A stretch of DNA of 64,000 nucleotides from Streptomyces griseorubiginosus (GCF_001514195.1 NZ_KQ948736.1:1286625-1350624), one strand, 5' to 3'; positions 7,783 through 16,797 are shown, numbered from the stretch's first letter. The notes: generated by a model not told the origin, from the letters alone. Translations and numbers: made by a program.

Positions 7783-10088
7783 GGCGTCTGCGCCCGGCTC
7801 ACGTCGTAGACGCCCGCCACGTTCCGCATGGCCCGCATCAGGGAGGGCAGCAGGGCCGCGTCCGGCAACTGGACGGTGTAGGTGTGGCGCACGCGCTGCT
7901 GGCTCGGGGGTTCGACGGTCGCGGAGACGATCTCGGCGCCCTCGCCGGCCATGGCCTCGGTGAGGTCGGCCAGGAGGTGCGGGCGGCCGAACGATTCGGC
8001 GAACAGGGTGACCCGGCACTCGGCGCTGTCACCCCAGCTCACGCCGACCTCCTTGCGCCCCATGCCCTGCATGCGCGCCACCGCGGCGCACTCGACGCGG
8101 TGCACGGTGACCACTCCGCCGCGCACGGCGAAGCCGATGATCTCGTCGGGCGGCACGGGTGTGCAGCACCCGGCCAGCCGTACGGTCGCCCCCGGCTGGT
8201 CGACGAGGGCGTTGGCGGTGCCGGGCCGGGCCGGGGTCTGCTGGTCGGGAGCGGACGCGGACGCAGGCTCGGCGAGAGCCGCACGCGCGGGGGCAGCTTT
8301 GTCATCGGCGGCCGGAAGGGCGGAGCCCCCCGGCGCGGAGCCCGCCACCACGGCCGACGCCTGGCTGGCACCCCGATCGACCACACCGACCGGCTCGGTG
8401 GCCCCGGCCTTGGCTACGCCCCCTCCGACACCTTCCGGCGCGGCCGCACCCGGCACGAAGGATCCGCTCTCTCCCCCTGTGCCCCGCTCCGCCGACTCCT
8501 GCGTGGGATGCGTCGCGATCCACCGCTGGATCGCGATCCGGGCCGCGGGCGTGTGCGCGTGCTCCAGCCACTCCTTGGAGGGCTCGGCGGCCGGGTCCTG
8601 CCCCATGAGGAGCTGGACGGTGTCGCCGTCCTTCAGAACGGTGCTCAGGGTCGCCAGCCGGCCGTTGACACGAGCGCCCAGGCAGGCGTGCGCGTCCTCG
8701 CCGTACTGCGCGTAGGCGGCGTCCACACAGGTCGCGCCCTCGGGCAGCCCCAGGGTGCCGCCGTCGGGCCGGAAGACGGTGATCTCGCGGTCCTGGGCGA
8801 GGTCCTCACGGAGGGTGGACCAGAAGGTGTCGGCGTCGGGCGCGGCCGCCTGCCAGTCGAGCAGCCGGGAGAGCCAGCCGGGGCGGGTCGGGTCCACCCG
8901 CTCCTCGTCGACGGCACCGGGCTCCTCCGGGGAACCCACGTACGGATTGCCCAGCGCGACCACACCGGCCTCGGCGACCTTGTGCATCTGGTGCGTGCGG
9001 ATGAGGACTTCGACGACCTGGCCGTCGCCGCGGGCCACGGCGGTGTGCAGCGACTGGTACAGGTTGAACTTCGGTACGGCGATGAAGTCCTTGAACTCCG
9101 AGACGACCGGCGTCATACAGGTGTGCAGTTCGCCGAGGACGCCGTAGCAGTCCGCGTCCTCGCCGACCAGGACGAGCAGGCGCCCGAAGTCCGCGCCGCG
9201 CAGGCGGCGGCCGCGCTTTCGGGCCGTCCGGTGCACGGAGACGAAGTGCCGCGGCCGGATGACGACTTCGGCCTGGATGCCGGCCTCGCGCAGCACCCCG
9301 CGCACCTCTTCGGCGATCTCGGCGAGCGGGTCGTCCTCGCGCGAGGCGTTGTCGACGATCAGCTCCCGCGTGTGCTCGTACTCCTCGGGGTGGAGGATCG
9401 CGAAGACCAGGTCCTCCAGCTCGGTCTTGAGGGCCTGGACGCCGAGGCGTTCGGCGAGCGGGATGAGGACGTCCCGGGTGACCTTGGCGATGCGGGCCTG
9501 CTTCTCGGGGCGCATCACGCCGAGGGTGCGCATGTTGTGCAGCCGGTCGGCGAGTTTGATCGACATCACGCGGACGTCGTTGCCGGTGGCGACCAGCATC
9601 TTGCGGAAGGTCTCGGGCTCGGCGGCGGCGCCGTAGTCGACCTTCTCCAGCTTGGTGACGCCGTCGACGAGGAAGCGGACCTCGGCGCCGAACTCCTCGC
9701 CGACCTGATCGAGCGTCACCTCGGTGTCCTCGACGGTGTCGTGGAGCAGGGAGGCGGTCAAGGTGGTGGTCTCGGCGCCGAGTTCGGCCAGGATGAGGGT
9801 GACGGCGAGCGGGTGCGTGATGTACGGCTCACCGCTCTTGCGCATCTGGCCGCGATGCGAGGACTCGGCCAGGACCCAGGCACGGCGCAGGGGTTCGAGG
9901 TCGGCGTCGGGGTGGTGGGCGCGGTGGGCCTCGGCGACATGGCCGATGGCGGCGGGCAGCCGGTCACGGGCGGCGGGGCCGAGCAGGGCGGCGCGTCCCA
10001 GGCGGCGCAGGTCGATCCGCGCCCGCCAGCGGGCGGCCGCACCTGTCACCGGACCTGGGGTCGCGGGGTTCGTGGCCTCCGCACTCAT
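7773..10088 (-). CDS. rshA: RelA/SpoT homologue RshA, (p)ppGpp synthetase/hydrolase family
   Basis: This 771-residue long-RSH enzyme sets the alarmone (p)ppGpp level. In order: an HD hydrolase domain with YITHPLAV, LLHDTVEDT and IKLADRLHNM, all metal-site motifs intact; a synthetase domain (CYGVLGELH ... FKDFIAVPKFNLYQSLHT ... EVLIRTHQMH); a TGS domain (DREITVFRPDGG); an Ala/Gly-rich linker of about 90 residues; a conserved-Cys region (AGCCTPVPPDEI); and a C-terminal ACT domain. The synthetase domain departs from the RelA consensus (NLYQSLHT instead of NGYQSLHT, a weak RPKH-YSI motif). The start ATG 10088 is five bases after GGAGG. It corresponds to the second RSH protein of S. coelicolor, not the main RelA. 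Confidence 0.93.
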   Translation of the reverse strand: MSAEATNPATPGPVTGAAARWRARIDLRRLGRAALLGPAARDRLPAAIGHVAEAHRAHHPDADLEPLRRAWVLAESSHRGQMRKSGEPYITHPLAVTLILAELGAETTTLTASLLHDTVEDTEVTLDQVGEEFGAEVRFLVDGVTKLEKVDYGAAAEPETFRKMLVATGNDVRVMSIKLADRLHNMRTLGVMRPEKQARIAKVTRDVLIPLAERLGVQALKTELEDLVFAILHPEEYEHTRELIVDNASREDDPLAEIAEEVRGVLREAGIQAEVVIRPRHFVSVHRTARKRGRRLRGADFGRLLVLVGEDADCYGVLGELHTCMTPVVSEFKDFIAVPKFNLYQSLHTAVARGDGQVVEVLIRTHQMHKVAEAGVVALGNPYVGSPEEPGAVDEERVDPTRPGWLSRLLDWQAAAPDADTFWSTLREDLAQDREITVFRPDGGTLGLPEGATCVDAAYAQYGEDAHACLGARVNGRLATLSTVLKDGDTVQLLMGQDPAAEPSKEWLEHAHTPAARIAIQRWIATHPTQESAERGTGGESGSFVPGAAAPEGVGGGVAKAGATEPVGVVDRGASQASAVVAGSAPGGSALPAADDKAAPARAALAEPASASAPDQQTPARPGTANALVDQPGATVRLAGCCTPVPPDEIIGFAVRGGVVTVHRVECAAVARMQGMGRKEVGVSWGDSAECRVTLFAESFGRPHLLADLTEAMAGEGAEIVSATVEPPSQQRVRHTYTVQLPDAALLPSLMRAMRNVAGVYDVSRAQTPGA

Positions 10089-10370
10089 GGGCACCTCCGG
10101 CTGTGGACCGGCGGACGGGGTGCCCCATGGCGGACACGGCTCAGGGGATGGCATTCCCCCGTCCGGGCCGGTGCTTGATGCTACCGAGCCCATCACGCCC
10201 GGCTGACCGCCTCTCGGCGAGCGTGAAACGGATCACCCATTCGAGCGACGATGTGCAGGTTTACGATTTCGCGCCGCCTGAATGGCGGGTGCCCGTGCTT
10301 TTCCATCGCACACGGCACCGAAGGCTTCGGTTCCACGCCTCCGGCGCTCCGCGTACCGTCGTTCATATGG
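10089..10370. promoter_or_regulatory. rshA upstream region with dapF 3' hairpin
   Basis: These 282 bp lie between dapF and rshA, both on the minus strand, and should hold the rshA promoter. ACCGAAG G CTTCGGT (10317-10331), about 40 bp past the dapF stop, is a small perfect hairpin that may end dapF transcription. I could not assign the rshA promoter elements. Confidence 0.4.
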
Positions 10371-11240
10371 TCAACGAACCACGTTTTCCAGCCAGTCGCC
10401 GTCGATCTCGCCCTCGGCGACGATCACCGCGGGGCCGGTCATCTCGATCTGGCCGTCCGCCCGCTCGGTGATCACGAGGGTGCCTCCGGGCACGTCCACG
10501 GTGTAGGTCACCGGGGTGCCGGTGATCGCCGGGTCGGTGCCGTCCCTGCGCGCGGTGGCGACGGCGACGGCACAGGCGCCGGTGCCGCAGGAGCGGGTCT
10601 CGCCGGAGCCGCGCTCGTGCACGCGCATCGCGACGTGCCGGGGGCCGCGGTCGACGACGAACTCGACATTGACCCCGTCCGGGTAGGCGGCGGCCGGGCT
10701 GAAGGGCGGCGGCGAGTACAGATCGCCGGCGTGCGCCAGGTCGTCCACGAAGGCGACGGCGTGCGGGTTGCCCATGTTCACGTTGCGCGCGGGCCAGCTG
10801 TGCTCGCCGACGCTCACCGTGACGTCTCCTTCAGGGAGCCGCGCCCTGCCCATGCCGACGGTGACGTCGCCGGCCTTGTCGATGTGCACGGTCTTCACCC
10901 CGCCGCGGGTCGCCACGGCGAGGTCGCCCTCGGTGACGTGTCCGGCGTGCTGGAGGTAGCGGGCGAAGACGCGTACGCCGTTGCCGCACATCTCGGCGAT
11001 CGAGCCGTCCCCGTTGCGGTAGTCCATGAACCACTCGGCCTCGGCCGCCAGGTGCGCCGCCTCGGGGTGCGCCGCGGACCGCACGACGTGGAGGAGGCCG
11101 TCGCCGCCGATACCGGCCCGGCGGTCGCAGAGGGCGGCCACGGTCTCGCGGGGCAGGTCGAGGTCGTTCTCGGGGTCCGGGATGATCACGAAGTCGTTCT
11201 CGGTGCCGTGACCCTTGAGGAAGGGGATCCGCGTGCTCAT
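10371..11240 (-). CDS. dapF: diaminopimelate epimerase DapF
   Basis: DapF converts LL- to meso-diaminopimelate in the cytoplasm for lysine synthesis. The product is 289 residues, the normal length. It has two homologous halves carrying the catalytic cysteine motifs AEMCGNG (first half) and RSCGTGA (second half), plus GHGTENDFV near the N-terminus. The TENDF spelling (instead of GNDF) is common in actinobacteria. Streptomyces peptidoglycan normally contains LL-DAP, so the enzyme mainly serves lysine. The start ATG is at 11240. It is preceded on the same strand by a membrane protein gene and miaA. Confidence 0.97.
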   Translation of the reverse strand: MSTRIPFLKGHGTENDFVIIPDPENDLDLPRETVAALCDRRAGIGGDGLLHVVRSAAHPEAAHLAAEAEWFMDYRNGDGSIAEMCGNGVRVFARYLQHAGHVTEGDLAVATRGGVKTVHIDKAGDVTVGMGRARLPEGDVTVSVGEHSWPARNVNMGNPHAVAFVDDLAHAGDLYSPPPFSPAAAYPDGVNVEFVVDRGPRHVAMRVHERGSGETRSCGTGACAVAVATARRDGTDPAITGTPVTYTVDVPGGTLVITERADGQIEMTGPAVIVAEGEIDGDWLENVVR

Positions 11241-11349
11241 GTCTCGATCGTACGGCGCGCGCCGGTGCGGGCCGCTCGCGCCCGCGCGGTGGGGCCGTAC
11301 ATCGGCACGGGTGCGCGCCCTGAACGCGCCCCCTGAAGGCGAGAAGCCC

Positions 11350-11853
11350 TCAGCGCAGCCTTGCCACGCGCCAGACCGCCAACACGATCACCACAGCCAC
11401 CAGCAGGGCGTAGGCCGCCACCACCCGCCAGTCCGCCCGGCGGTCCTCGCCCCGCCTCGGCAGCCCGGGCCACGTGTAACCAACGCGCCGCGCCGCCGTC
11501 ATTCCCCAGCCCGCGGCGCACGAGCAGATCAGCAGGCCCAGCATCGCGATCACCGCTCCGCTGTCGCCGAAATCGAAGGCCAGCGGGAAGGCGAACATGA
11601 GGGAGCCGACCGCGGCCAGCGCGACGATGGGGGCGAGCTGCCAGATCCGCAGGCGGCGCTGCGGGCGCAGCTCGACCTCGACCTCTTCCCCGGCCGCGAA
11701 CATCTCCTCGGGCTCGGGGCCGTCGTCGGTCACACCGTCCGGCACCTCGTCGAGCGCCTCGGGGCTCGGACGGGTCCCGTCCTGCTCCGGTTCACCGTTC
11801 TCGACGGTGAGGGGCTCGGTGCCTTGTGCGGTGTCGCGAGGGCCGGCCTCCAT
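11350..11853 (-). CDS. conserved hypothetical membrane protein
   Basis: The product is about 167 residues. An acidic, Glu/Pro-rich cytoplasmic N-terminus is followed by three or four predicted membrane segments (around IVALAAVGSLMFAFPLAF, AVIAMLGLLICSCAAG and AYALLVAVVIVLAVW) and a short basic tail. ATG 11853 is preferred because GGGAGG lies nine bases upstream; GTG 11883 is an alternative without a site. It sits between miaA and dapF, all on the minus strand, where Streptomyces usually carry such a gene. I do not recognise a function. Confidence 0.75.
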   Translation of the reverse strand: MEAGPRDTAQGTEPLTVENGEPEQDGTRPSPEALDEVPDGVTDDGPEPEEMFAAGEEVEVELRPQRRLRIWQLAPIVALAAVGSLMFAFPLAFDFGDSGAVIAMLGLLICSCAAGWGMTAARRVGYTWPGLPRRGEDRRADWRVVAAYALLVAVVIVLAVWRVARLR

Positions 11854-11961
11854 CGCCACGCGCCCTCCCAACTCGGACTCCACTTGGTCGATCGAAGCTC
11901 GATGATGGCACGGCGCCGGAGGCTCGGATGACGGCCGGAGCGTCCCGATGCCAGGACGTGA

Positions 11962-12900
11962 TCAGGCTGTGACCGGTCGTTCGACCAACGCCAGTGCGAG
12001 CTGCGGAAGTTCTGTGAGATGCGCCGCAGCCCCACTCAACCAATGCACCCGTGGGTCGCGCCTGAACCACGAATCCTGGCGGCGCGCGAAGCGTTTCGTG
12101 GCCCGTACGGTCTCGGCCCGCGCGTCCTCCATGGTGCACTCCCCCGCGAGCGCCGCCAGCACCTGCTGGTACCCGAGCGCGCGCGAGGCCGTGCGCCCCT
12201 CGCGCAACCCGCGCGCCTCGAGCTCCCGCACCTCGTCCACGAGTCCCGCGTCCCACATCCGGTCGACCCGGCGCGCGATGCGCTCGTCGAGCTCGGGCCG
12301 GGCCACGTCGACACCGATCTGGAGGGTGTCGTAGACGGAGTCATGGCCGGGGAGGTTCGCGGTGAAGGGCTTCCCGGTGATCTCGATCACCTCGAGGGCC
12401 CGGACGATACGGCGGCCGTTGCTGGGCAGGATCGCCTGCGCGGCGCCGGGGTCGGCGGCGGCGAGGCGGGCATGCAGCGCGCCGGAGCCGCGCAGGACGA
12501 GCTCGTCCTCCAGTCGGGCCCTGACGTCGGGGTCGGTGCCGGGGAACTCCAGGTTGTCGACGGCACCGCGGACGTACAGGCCGGAGCCGCCGACCAGGAC
12601 GGGCCAGCGACCCTCGGCCAGCAGGGCGTCGATCCTGGCGCGGGCCAGCCGCTGGTACTCGGCGACGGAGGCGGTGACCGTGACGTCCCAGATGTCCAGG
12701 AGGTGGTGCGGGACGCCGTCGCGCTCCTCGGGCGTCAGCTTGGCGGTGCCGATGTCCATCCCTCGGTAGAGCTGCATGGAGTCGGCGTTGACGACCTCGC
12801 CGCCCAGGCGCTGGGCGAGGAAGACGCCCAGATCGGACTTTCCGGCCGCGGTGGGTCCGACGACGGCGATGACGCGGGGGGCGGGGGGTGCGCTGCTCAC
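11962..12900 (-). CDS. miaA: tRNA dimethylallyltransferase MiaA
   Basis: MiaA transfers the dimethylallyl group to A37 of tRNAs reading codons that start with U; MiaB, encoded 2.3 kb away, then methylthiolates it. The 312-residue product has the P-loop VVGPTAAGKSD near the N-terminus, NADSMQLYRGMDIGTAK, the GGSGLYVRG motif and RALGYQQ. GTG 12900 is the likely start (VSSAPPAPRV). A much longer upstream frame to 13365 is low-complexity antisense of the next gene and is rejected. Confidence 0.95.
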   Translation of the reverse strand: MSSAPPAPRVIAVVGPTAAGKSDLGVFLAQRLGGEVVNADSMQLYRGMDIGTAKLTPEERDGVPHHLLDIWDVTVTASVAEYQRLARARIDALLAEGRWPVLVGGSGLYVRGAVDNLEFPGTDPDVRARLEDELVLRGSGALHARLAAADPGAAQAILPSNGRRIVRALEVIEITGKPFTANLPGHDSVYDTLQIGVDVARPELDERIARRVDRMWDAGLVDEVRELEARGLREGRTASRALGYQQVLAALAGECTMEDARAETVRATKRFARRQDSWFRRDPRVHWLSGAAAHLTELPQLALALVERPVTA

Positions 12901-13084
12901 GGCACCAGTCTCGCAAACCTCCGAACCCCACCTCGAACGAGTTACGTGACGGCACCGGCCCGACGTCGTTGCCAGTTGCGTGGTTTCCGCCGCCCTGTTC
13001 CCGGAGGCGGCGATTCCGGGTGGCGCAGACGGGCGCACCGGACGACGCGGGTTTTCCCCCGCACGAGTAACGTATGGAGTGGAT

Positions 13085-13480
13085 ATGGGCGTTTTCGCAC
13101 GACTTCTCCGGAGGTCGAAGGCTACGGAGGAGGCGTCAACCGCCGAGACGCAGGCCGACACCCGTACGGCCGAGTCCGCGGCGGATGCGGCGGACGCGGC
13201 GGATGCGGCGGATGCGACGAAGGCAACGCACGCGACGGACGAGGCGGACGAGGCGGAAGAGGCGTCGGCGGCGAAGGAGCGGACCGGCACCAAGGCTGAC
13301 GAAGGGGCCGAGGAACGGGCCGCTGAGAAGGCCGAGGTCGGTGAAGCGTCCGGAGCCGTGGGCACTCAGGCGGACGCGGAGGCCGCCGGGGAGGCCGCCG
13401 CCGAGGACGTCGAGATCCCGAAGCAGCAGTCCGCCGAGGATGCGGCCGACCGTGAGGCCGGCGAGGGCGCCCGCACGTAA
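13085..13480 (+). CDS. small Ala/Glu/Thr-rich hypothetical protein
   Basis: The product is 131 residues. A short basic N-terminus (MGVFARLLRRSKATEEAS) is followed by almost pure A/E/D/T/K low-complexity sequence with AADAADAADA-type repeats, probably disordered or helical. Homologues in Streptomyces are often labelled 'gliding motility protein' without experimental basis, as far as I recall. ATG 13085 is five bases after GGAG. It is divergent from miaA and immediately upstream of the next small gene, 24 bp away, so the two are probably co-transcribed. Confidence 0.7.
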   Translation: MGVFARLLRRSKATEEASTAETQADTRTAESAADAADAADAADATKATHATDEADEAEEASAAKERTGTKADEGAEERAAEKAEVGEASGAVGTQADAEAAGEAAAEDVEIPKQQSAEDAADREAGEGART

Positions 13481-13504
13481 CTGCCCCGCGTGGGAAGGCG
13501 AACG

Positions 13505-13795
13505 ATGGGTCTCATGGACAGTTTCAGGGCCAAGCTCAGCCCGGCCAAGGACAAGGTCTCCGGCCTCGCGCACCAGCACGGGGACAAGATCCAGCACGGC
13601 CTCGACAAGGCGGCGAAGGTCGTGGACGAGAAGACCAAGGGCAAGTACAGCGGCAGGATCCAGAGGGGCACGAGCAAGGCCAAGGACGCCATGGACCGAC
13701 TCGCCGCGCACAAGGACGGCACGAAGGGACAGGGCGGACCGGGCGGACCGGGCGGCGACACCACGCCTCCGGCCTCACCGCCGCCCACTTCCTGA
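13505..13795 (+). CDS. antitoxin-like small protein (MT0933/Rv0909-type family)
   Basis: The product is 96 residues: MGLMDSFRAKLSPAKDKVSG, then a Lys-rich helical body (HQHGDKIQHGLDKAAKVVDEKTKGKYS) and a Gly/Pro tail. The pattern fits the actinobacterial family annotated 'antitoxin' after M. tuberculosis MT0933/Rv0909. No toxin gene is next to it, so a toxin-antitoxin role here is doubtful. ATG 13505 follows GGGAAGG. The gene probably shares an operon with the preceding small gene. Confidence 0.75.
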   Translation: MGLMDSFRAKLSPAKDKVSGLAHQHGDKIQHGLDKAAKVVDEKTKGKYSGRIQRGTSKAKDAMDRLAAHKDGTKGQGGPGGPGGDTTPPASPPPTS

Positions 13796-13903
13796 AGGGC
13801 GGGCACGGCACACTGGCGGACGGCCGGGGCGGACGCACCCGGCCGTCCGCCGTTGTCCAGGCGCTCCCGGACTCCCCATGGCCCTTCGGCCCTTCCGGAG
13901 TCC

Positions 13904-14040
13904 CTACGGCCCTTCCGCGCTTCCGGAGTTCCTACGGCCCCTCGGCGCTCCCGGGGTCCCTACGGCCCTCGGCGCTCCCGGACTACCTACGGCCCTCGGC
14001 GCTCCCGGGCTCCCTACAGCCCTCGGCCCTACCAGCCCCC
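13904..14040. repeat. 27-28-bp minisatellite
   Basis: A unit starting CTACGGCCCTCGGCGCTCCC recurs at 13904, 13932, 13960, 13987 and 14014, with degenerate copies before. It fills the space between two convergent genes. Confidence 0.85.
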
Positions 14041-14059
14041 TGGCCCTTCTACGCCCCCG

Positions 14060-14884
14060 TCACGACCACGCCGCGACCACGTACCCCACGCCGTACGGCG
14101 CGTCCTCGTACAGCAGCGAGCCGCCCAGGCCGGCCCCCTCGGCCGCGCCCGCCAGGACCTGCCAGGGCGCGCGGCCGGAGGCCTTCAGCTCGTATGCCAG
14201 CTCGGCGTCCAGCGCGCGCAGGGCAGCCACGTCGGCCGCGCCCAGTGCCCGCGCGACCTCCGCGTCGAAGGGGGCCGCGCGCTCGTCGAGGTAACCGGGT
14301 GCCTTGAGCGTGCGACAGGCGCTGGCGTCGCCCATCACCAGCAGCGCCACCCGCTCGGCCCGGCCGGCGATTCCCCTCCCGGTCTGGATACACCGCTCGG
14401 GCTCCAGAGGTTCCCCGACCCCGAGTCCCTCGATCGGGGCGTCCGACCAGCCGGTGCGCTCCAGCAGCCAGGCGGCGACCGCCAGGGAGGTCGGCAGCGG
14501 ACGCGGCTCCTCGTCGTCGCCATGGTCGGCACCCGGTCCTGCATCGACGCCTACCGCCCCGTCGCCACCCGGTCGTACGCCGACGCCTACTCCCCCGGCG
14601 GCACCCGGACCTACGCCGACACCCCCTGCTCCGCCGGCACCCAGTCGTACATCGACGTCCACACCGAAGCCCCGGAACGAGCCGCGCGAGCCCTCCGCGT
14701 GCACCCCGCGGCCGCTCTGCTCCGCGGGTCCGACGACCACGAGGAGGTCGGGCCGAGCGGCGGCGAGCACGCCCAGTGCGTCCGCGCACGCGGCCCGCGC
14801 GGTGTCCAGCTCGGGCGCGGCGCCCGCGGCGACCTCGGGCACGAGGAGCGGCGGGCAGGGGCAGACAGCGGCGGCGACAAGCAT
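14060..14884 (-). CDS. class III extradiol dioxygenase-like (LigB-fold) protein
   Basis: The product is 274 residues. The N-terminus MLVAAAVCPCPPLLVPEVAAG and the C-terminal GSLLYEDAPYGVGYVVAAW fit the Streptomyces family annotated as class III extradiol dioxygenase subunit B-like. A Gly/Val-rich stretch of about 50 residues in the middle (RLGAGGAGGVGVGPGAAG and following) is low-complexity. Of the usual LigB metal ligands only candidates are visible, so an enzymatic role is unproven. The start ATG 14884 lies ten bases after the stop of the next gene upstream; the two appear to form an operon. Confidence 0.7.
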   Translation of the reverse strand: MLVAAAVCPCPPLLVPEVAAGAAPELDTARAACADALGVLAAARPDLLVVVGPAEQSGRGVHAEGSRGSFRGFGVDVDVRLGAGGAGGVGVGPGAAGGVGVGVRPGGDGAVGVDAGPGADHGDDEEPRPLPTSLAVAAWLLERTGWSDAPIEGLGVGEPLEPERCIQTGRGIAGRAERVALLVMGDASACRTLKAPGYLDERAAPFDAEVARALGAADVAALRALDAELAYELKASGRAPWQVLAGAAEGAGLGGSLLYEDAPYGVGYVVAAWS

Positions 14885-14894
14885 GATCCGCAGC

Positions 14895-15191
14895 CTACTT
14901 CCAGCCCCACGGCCAGGACTCGGGATGGGTGCTCCACGCCAGTTCGGCGAGCCGGTACACCAGGCGGTGCGTGCTGATCGCGCCTTCGACGTTCACGTAG
15001 TAGGCGTCCCCGTCACCGATCCGGTAGACCTGTCGGCGCTTCTGGCGCAGGCCGGCGCTCGGACGGTGGGTGCAGGCGAGCTCGTACAGACGGGCCCGGG
15101 CCTCGTCCTGGGTGCCCTCGAAGTGCGCCACCTCGTCGACGTCGTTCTGCGTCCCGACAGCGCGGTCGACGACCACCACCCAGCGCCCCAT
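14895..15191 (-). CDS. small conserved hypothetical protein
   Basis: The product is 98 residues, starting MGRWVVVVDRAVGTQNDVDEV and ending HPESWPWGWK, with a compact alpha/beta look. ATG 15191 follows GGGGAGGGG. The upstream end of the gene overlaps the 3' end of the miaB reading frame region by spacing only 41 bp, and the downstream dioxygenase-like gene begins ten bases after its stop, so miaB and these two may be one operon. I do not recognise the family's function. Confidence 0.75.
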   Translation of the reverse strand: MGRWVVVVDRAVGTQNDVDEVAHFEGTQDEARARLYELACTHRPSAGLRQKRRQVYRIGDGDAYYVNVEGAISTHRLVYRLAELAWSTHPESWPWGWK

Positions 15192-15232
15192 GCCCCGCCC
15201 CTCCCCTGAACCCGCTGAATCCGTGCCGTCGC

Positions 15233-16759
15233 TCAGTGCGCCGCGCAACCCCCGGTGGCCACCGGCAGCGGCGCCGGTACCCCGATCTGCGGCAGCCCCA
15301 GCATCACGCCCGCCGGCTTCGCGGCCTCCTGGGCGTTGCGCTTCTCCCAGGCGTCACCCGCGCGCGTGCGGCGCACGTCGAGGACGGCGCCCTCGGCGAG
15401 GAGGTGGTGGGGAGCGGCGTAGGTGATCTCGACCGTGACGACGTCGCCGGGGCGGACCTCCTGGTCGGGCTTGGTGAAGTGGACCAGGCGGTTGTCGGGG
15501 GCGCGGCCGGAGAGGCGGTGGGTGGCGCCGTCCTTGCGGCCCTCGCCCTCGGCGACCATCAGCTCCAGGGTGCGGCCGACCTGCTTCTTGTTCTCGTCCC
15601 AGGAGATCTCCTCCTGGAGGGCGACGAGACGCTCGTAGCGCGACTGCACGACCTCCTTGGGGATCTGCCCGTCCATGGTGGCCGCGGGGGTTCCGGGGCG
15701 CTTGGAGTACTGGAAGGTGAAGGCGTTCGTGAAGCGAGCCTCGCGGACCACGTGCATGGTCTGCTCGAAGTCCTCCTCGGTCTCGCCGGGGAAGCCCACG
15801 ATGATGTCGGTCGAGATCGCGGCGTCCGGCATGGCGGCGCGGACCTTCTCGATGATCCCCAGGTAGCGGTCCTGGCGGTAGGAGCGGCGCATCGCCTTGA
15901 GGACGGTGTCCGAGCCGGACTGGAGCGGCATGTGGAGCTGGGGCATGACGTTCGGGGTCTCCGCCATGGCCGCGATCACGTCGTCCGTGAAGTCGCGGGG
16001 GTGCGGGGAGGTGAAGCGGACGCGCTCCAGGCCCTCGATGGTGCCGCAGGCCCGGAGCAGCTTGCTGAAGGCCTCACGGTCGCCGATGTCGGAGCCGTAC
16101 GCGTTGACGTTCTGCCCGAGCAGCGTGATCTCGGAGACGCCCTCGCCGACCAGGGCCTCGATCTCGGCGAGGATGTCGCCGGTACGGCGGTCCTTCTCCT
16201 TGCCGCGCAGGGCCGGGACGATGCAGAAGGTGCAGGTGTTGTTGCAGCCGACGGAGATCGACACCCAGGCCGCGTAGGCGCTCTCGCGCCGGGTCGGCAG
16301 GGTCGACGGGAACGCCTCCAGCGACTCGGCGATCTCGACCTGCGCCTCCTCCTGCACGCGCGCGCGTTCCAGCAGGACGGGGAGCTTGCCGATGTTGTGC
16401 GTGCCGAAGACGACGTCCACCCAGGGCGCCTTCTTGACGATGGTGTCGCGGTCCTTCTGGGCGAGGCAGCCGCCGACGGCGATCTGCATGCCGGGCCGCG
16501 ATGCCTTCCTGGGCGCGAGCCGGCCGAGGTTGCCGTAGAGCCGGTTGTCGGCGTTCTCCCGCACCGCGCAGGTGTTGAAGACGACGACGTCCGCGTCCCC
16601 GTCGGAGCCCTCGGGCGCGGGCACGTACCCGGCCTCCTCGAGCAGTCCGGACAATCGCTCGGAGTCGTGGACGTTCATCTGGCACCCGTAGGTGCGCACT
16701 TCGTACGTTTTCGGAGATGAAACGTCCACTGCCGGGCTCCGGTCGCTGCTGCTGGTCAT
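15233..16759 (-). CDS. miaB: tRNA-2-methylthio-N6-dimethylallyladenosine synthase MiaB
   Basis: MiaB is a radical-SAM methylthiotransferase that converts i6A37 to ms2i6A37 in tRNA. The 508-residue product has the UPF0004 N-terminal domain with three [4Fe-4S] cysteines (YGCQMNVHDS, FNTCAVRENA, VGGCLAQKD), the radical-SAM motif CNNTCTFC, HMPLQSGSD, and a C-terminal TRAM domain (about 385-450). A roughly 50-residue tail follows TRAM, typical of actinobacteria. The start ATG is at 16759. It acts on the product of MiaA, encoded nearby on the same strand. Confidence 0.97.
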   Translation of the reverse strand: MTSSSDRSPAVDVSSPKTYEVRTYGCQMNVHDSERLSGLLEEAGYVPAPEGSDGDADVVVFNTCAVRENADNRLYGNLGRLAPRKASRPGMQIAVGGCLAQKDRDTIVKKAPWVDVVFGTHNIGKLPVLLERARVQEEAQVEIAESLEAFPSTLPTRRESAYAAWVSISVGCNNTCTFCIVPALRGKEKDRRTGDILAEIEALVGEGVSEITLLGQNVNAYGSDIGDREAFSKLLRACGTIEGLERVRFTSPHPRDFTDDVIAAMAETPNVMPQLHMPLQSGSDTVLKAMRRSYRQDRYLGIIEKVRAAMPDAAISTDIIVGFPGETEEDFEQTMHVVREARFTNAFTFQYSKRPGTPAATMDGQIPKEVVQSRYERLVALQEEISWDENKKQVGRTLELMVAEGEGRKDGATHRLSGRAPDNRLVHFTKPDQEVRPGDVVTVEITYAAPHHLLAEGAVLDVRRTRAGDAWEKRNAQEAAKPAGVMLGLPQIGVPAPLPVATGGCAAH

Positions 16760-16797
16760 GGGTCAAGGGTAGGCGCTCGGGGAGGACGCGCGGCCCG

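Noticed and set aside
12901..13365. Upstream extension of miaA to 13365
   Set aside because: The extension is Ala/Ser-rich antisense of the neighbouring plus-strand gene; the P-loop sits at the expected distance from GTG 12900.
13505..13795. Functional toxin-antitoxin module
   Set aside because: No toxin-like gene is adjacent; the neighbour is an Ala/Glu-rich protein of unrelated type, so only the family name supports it.
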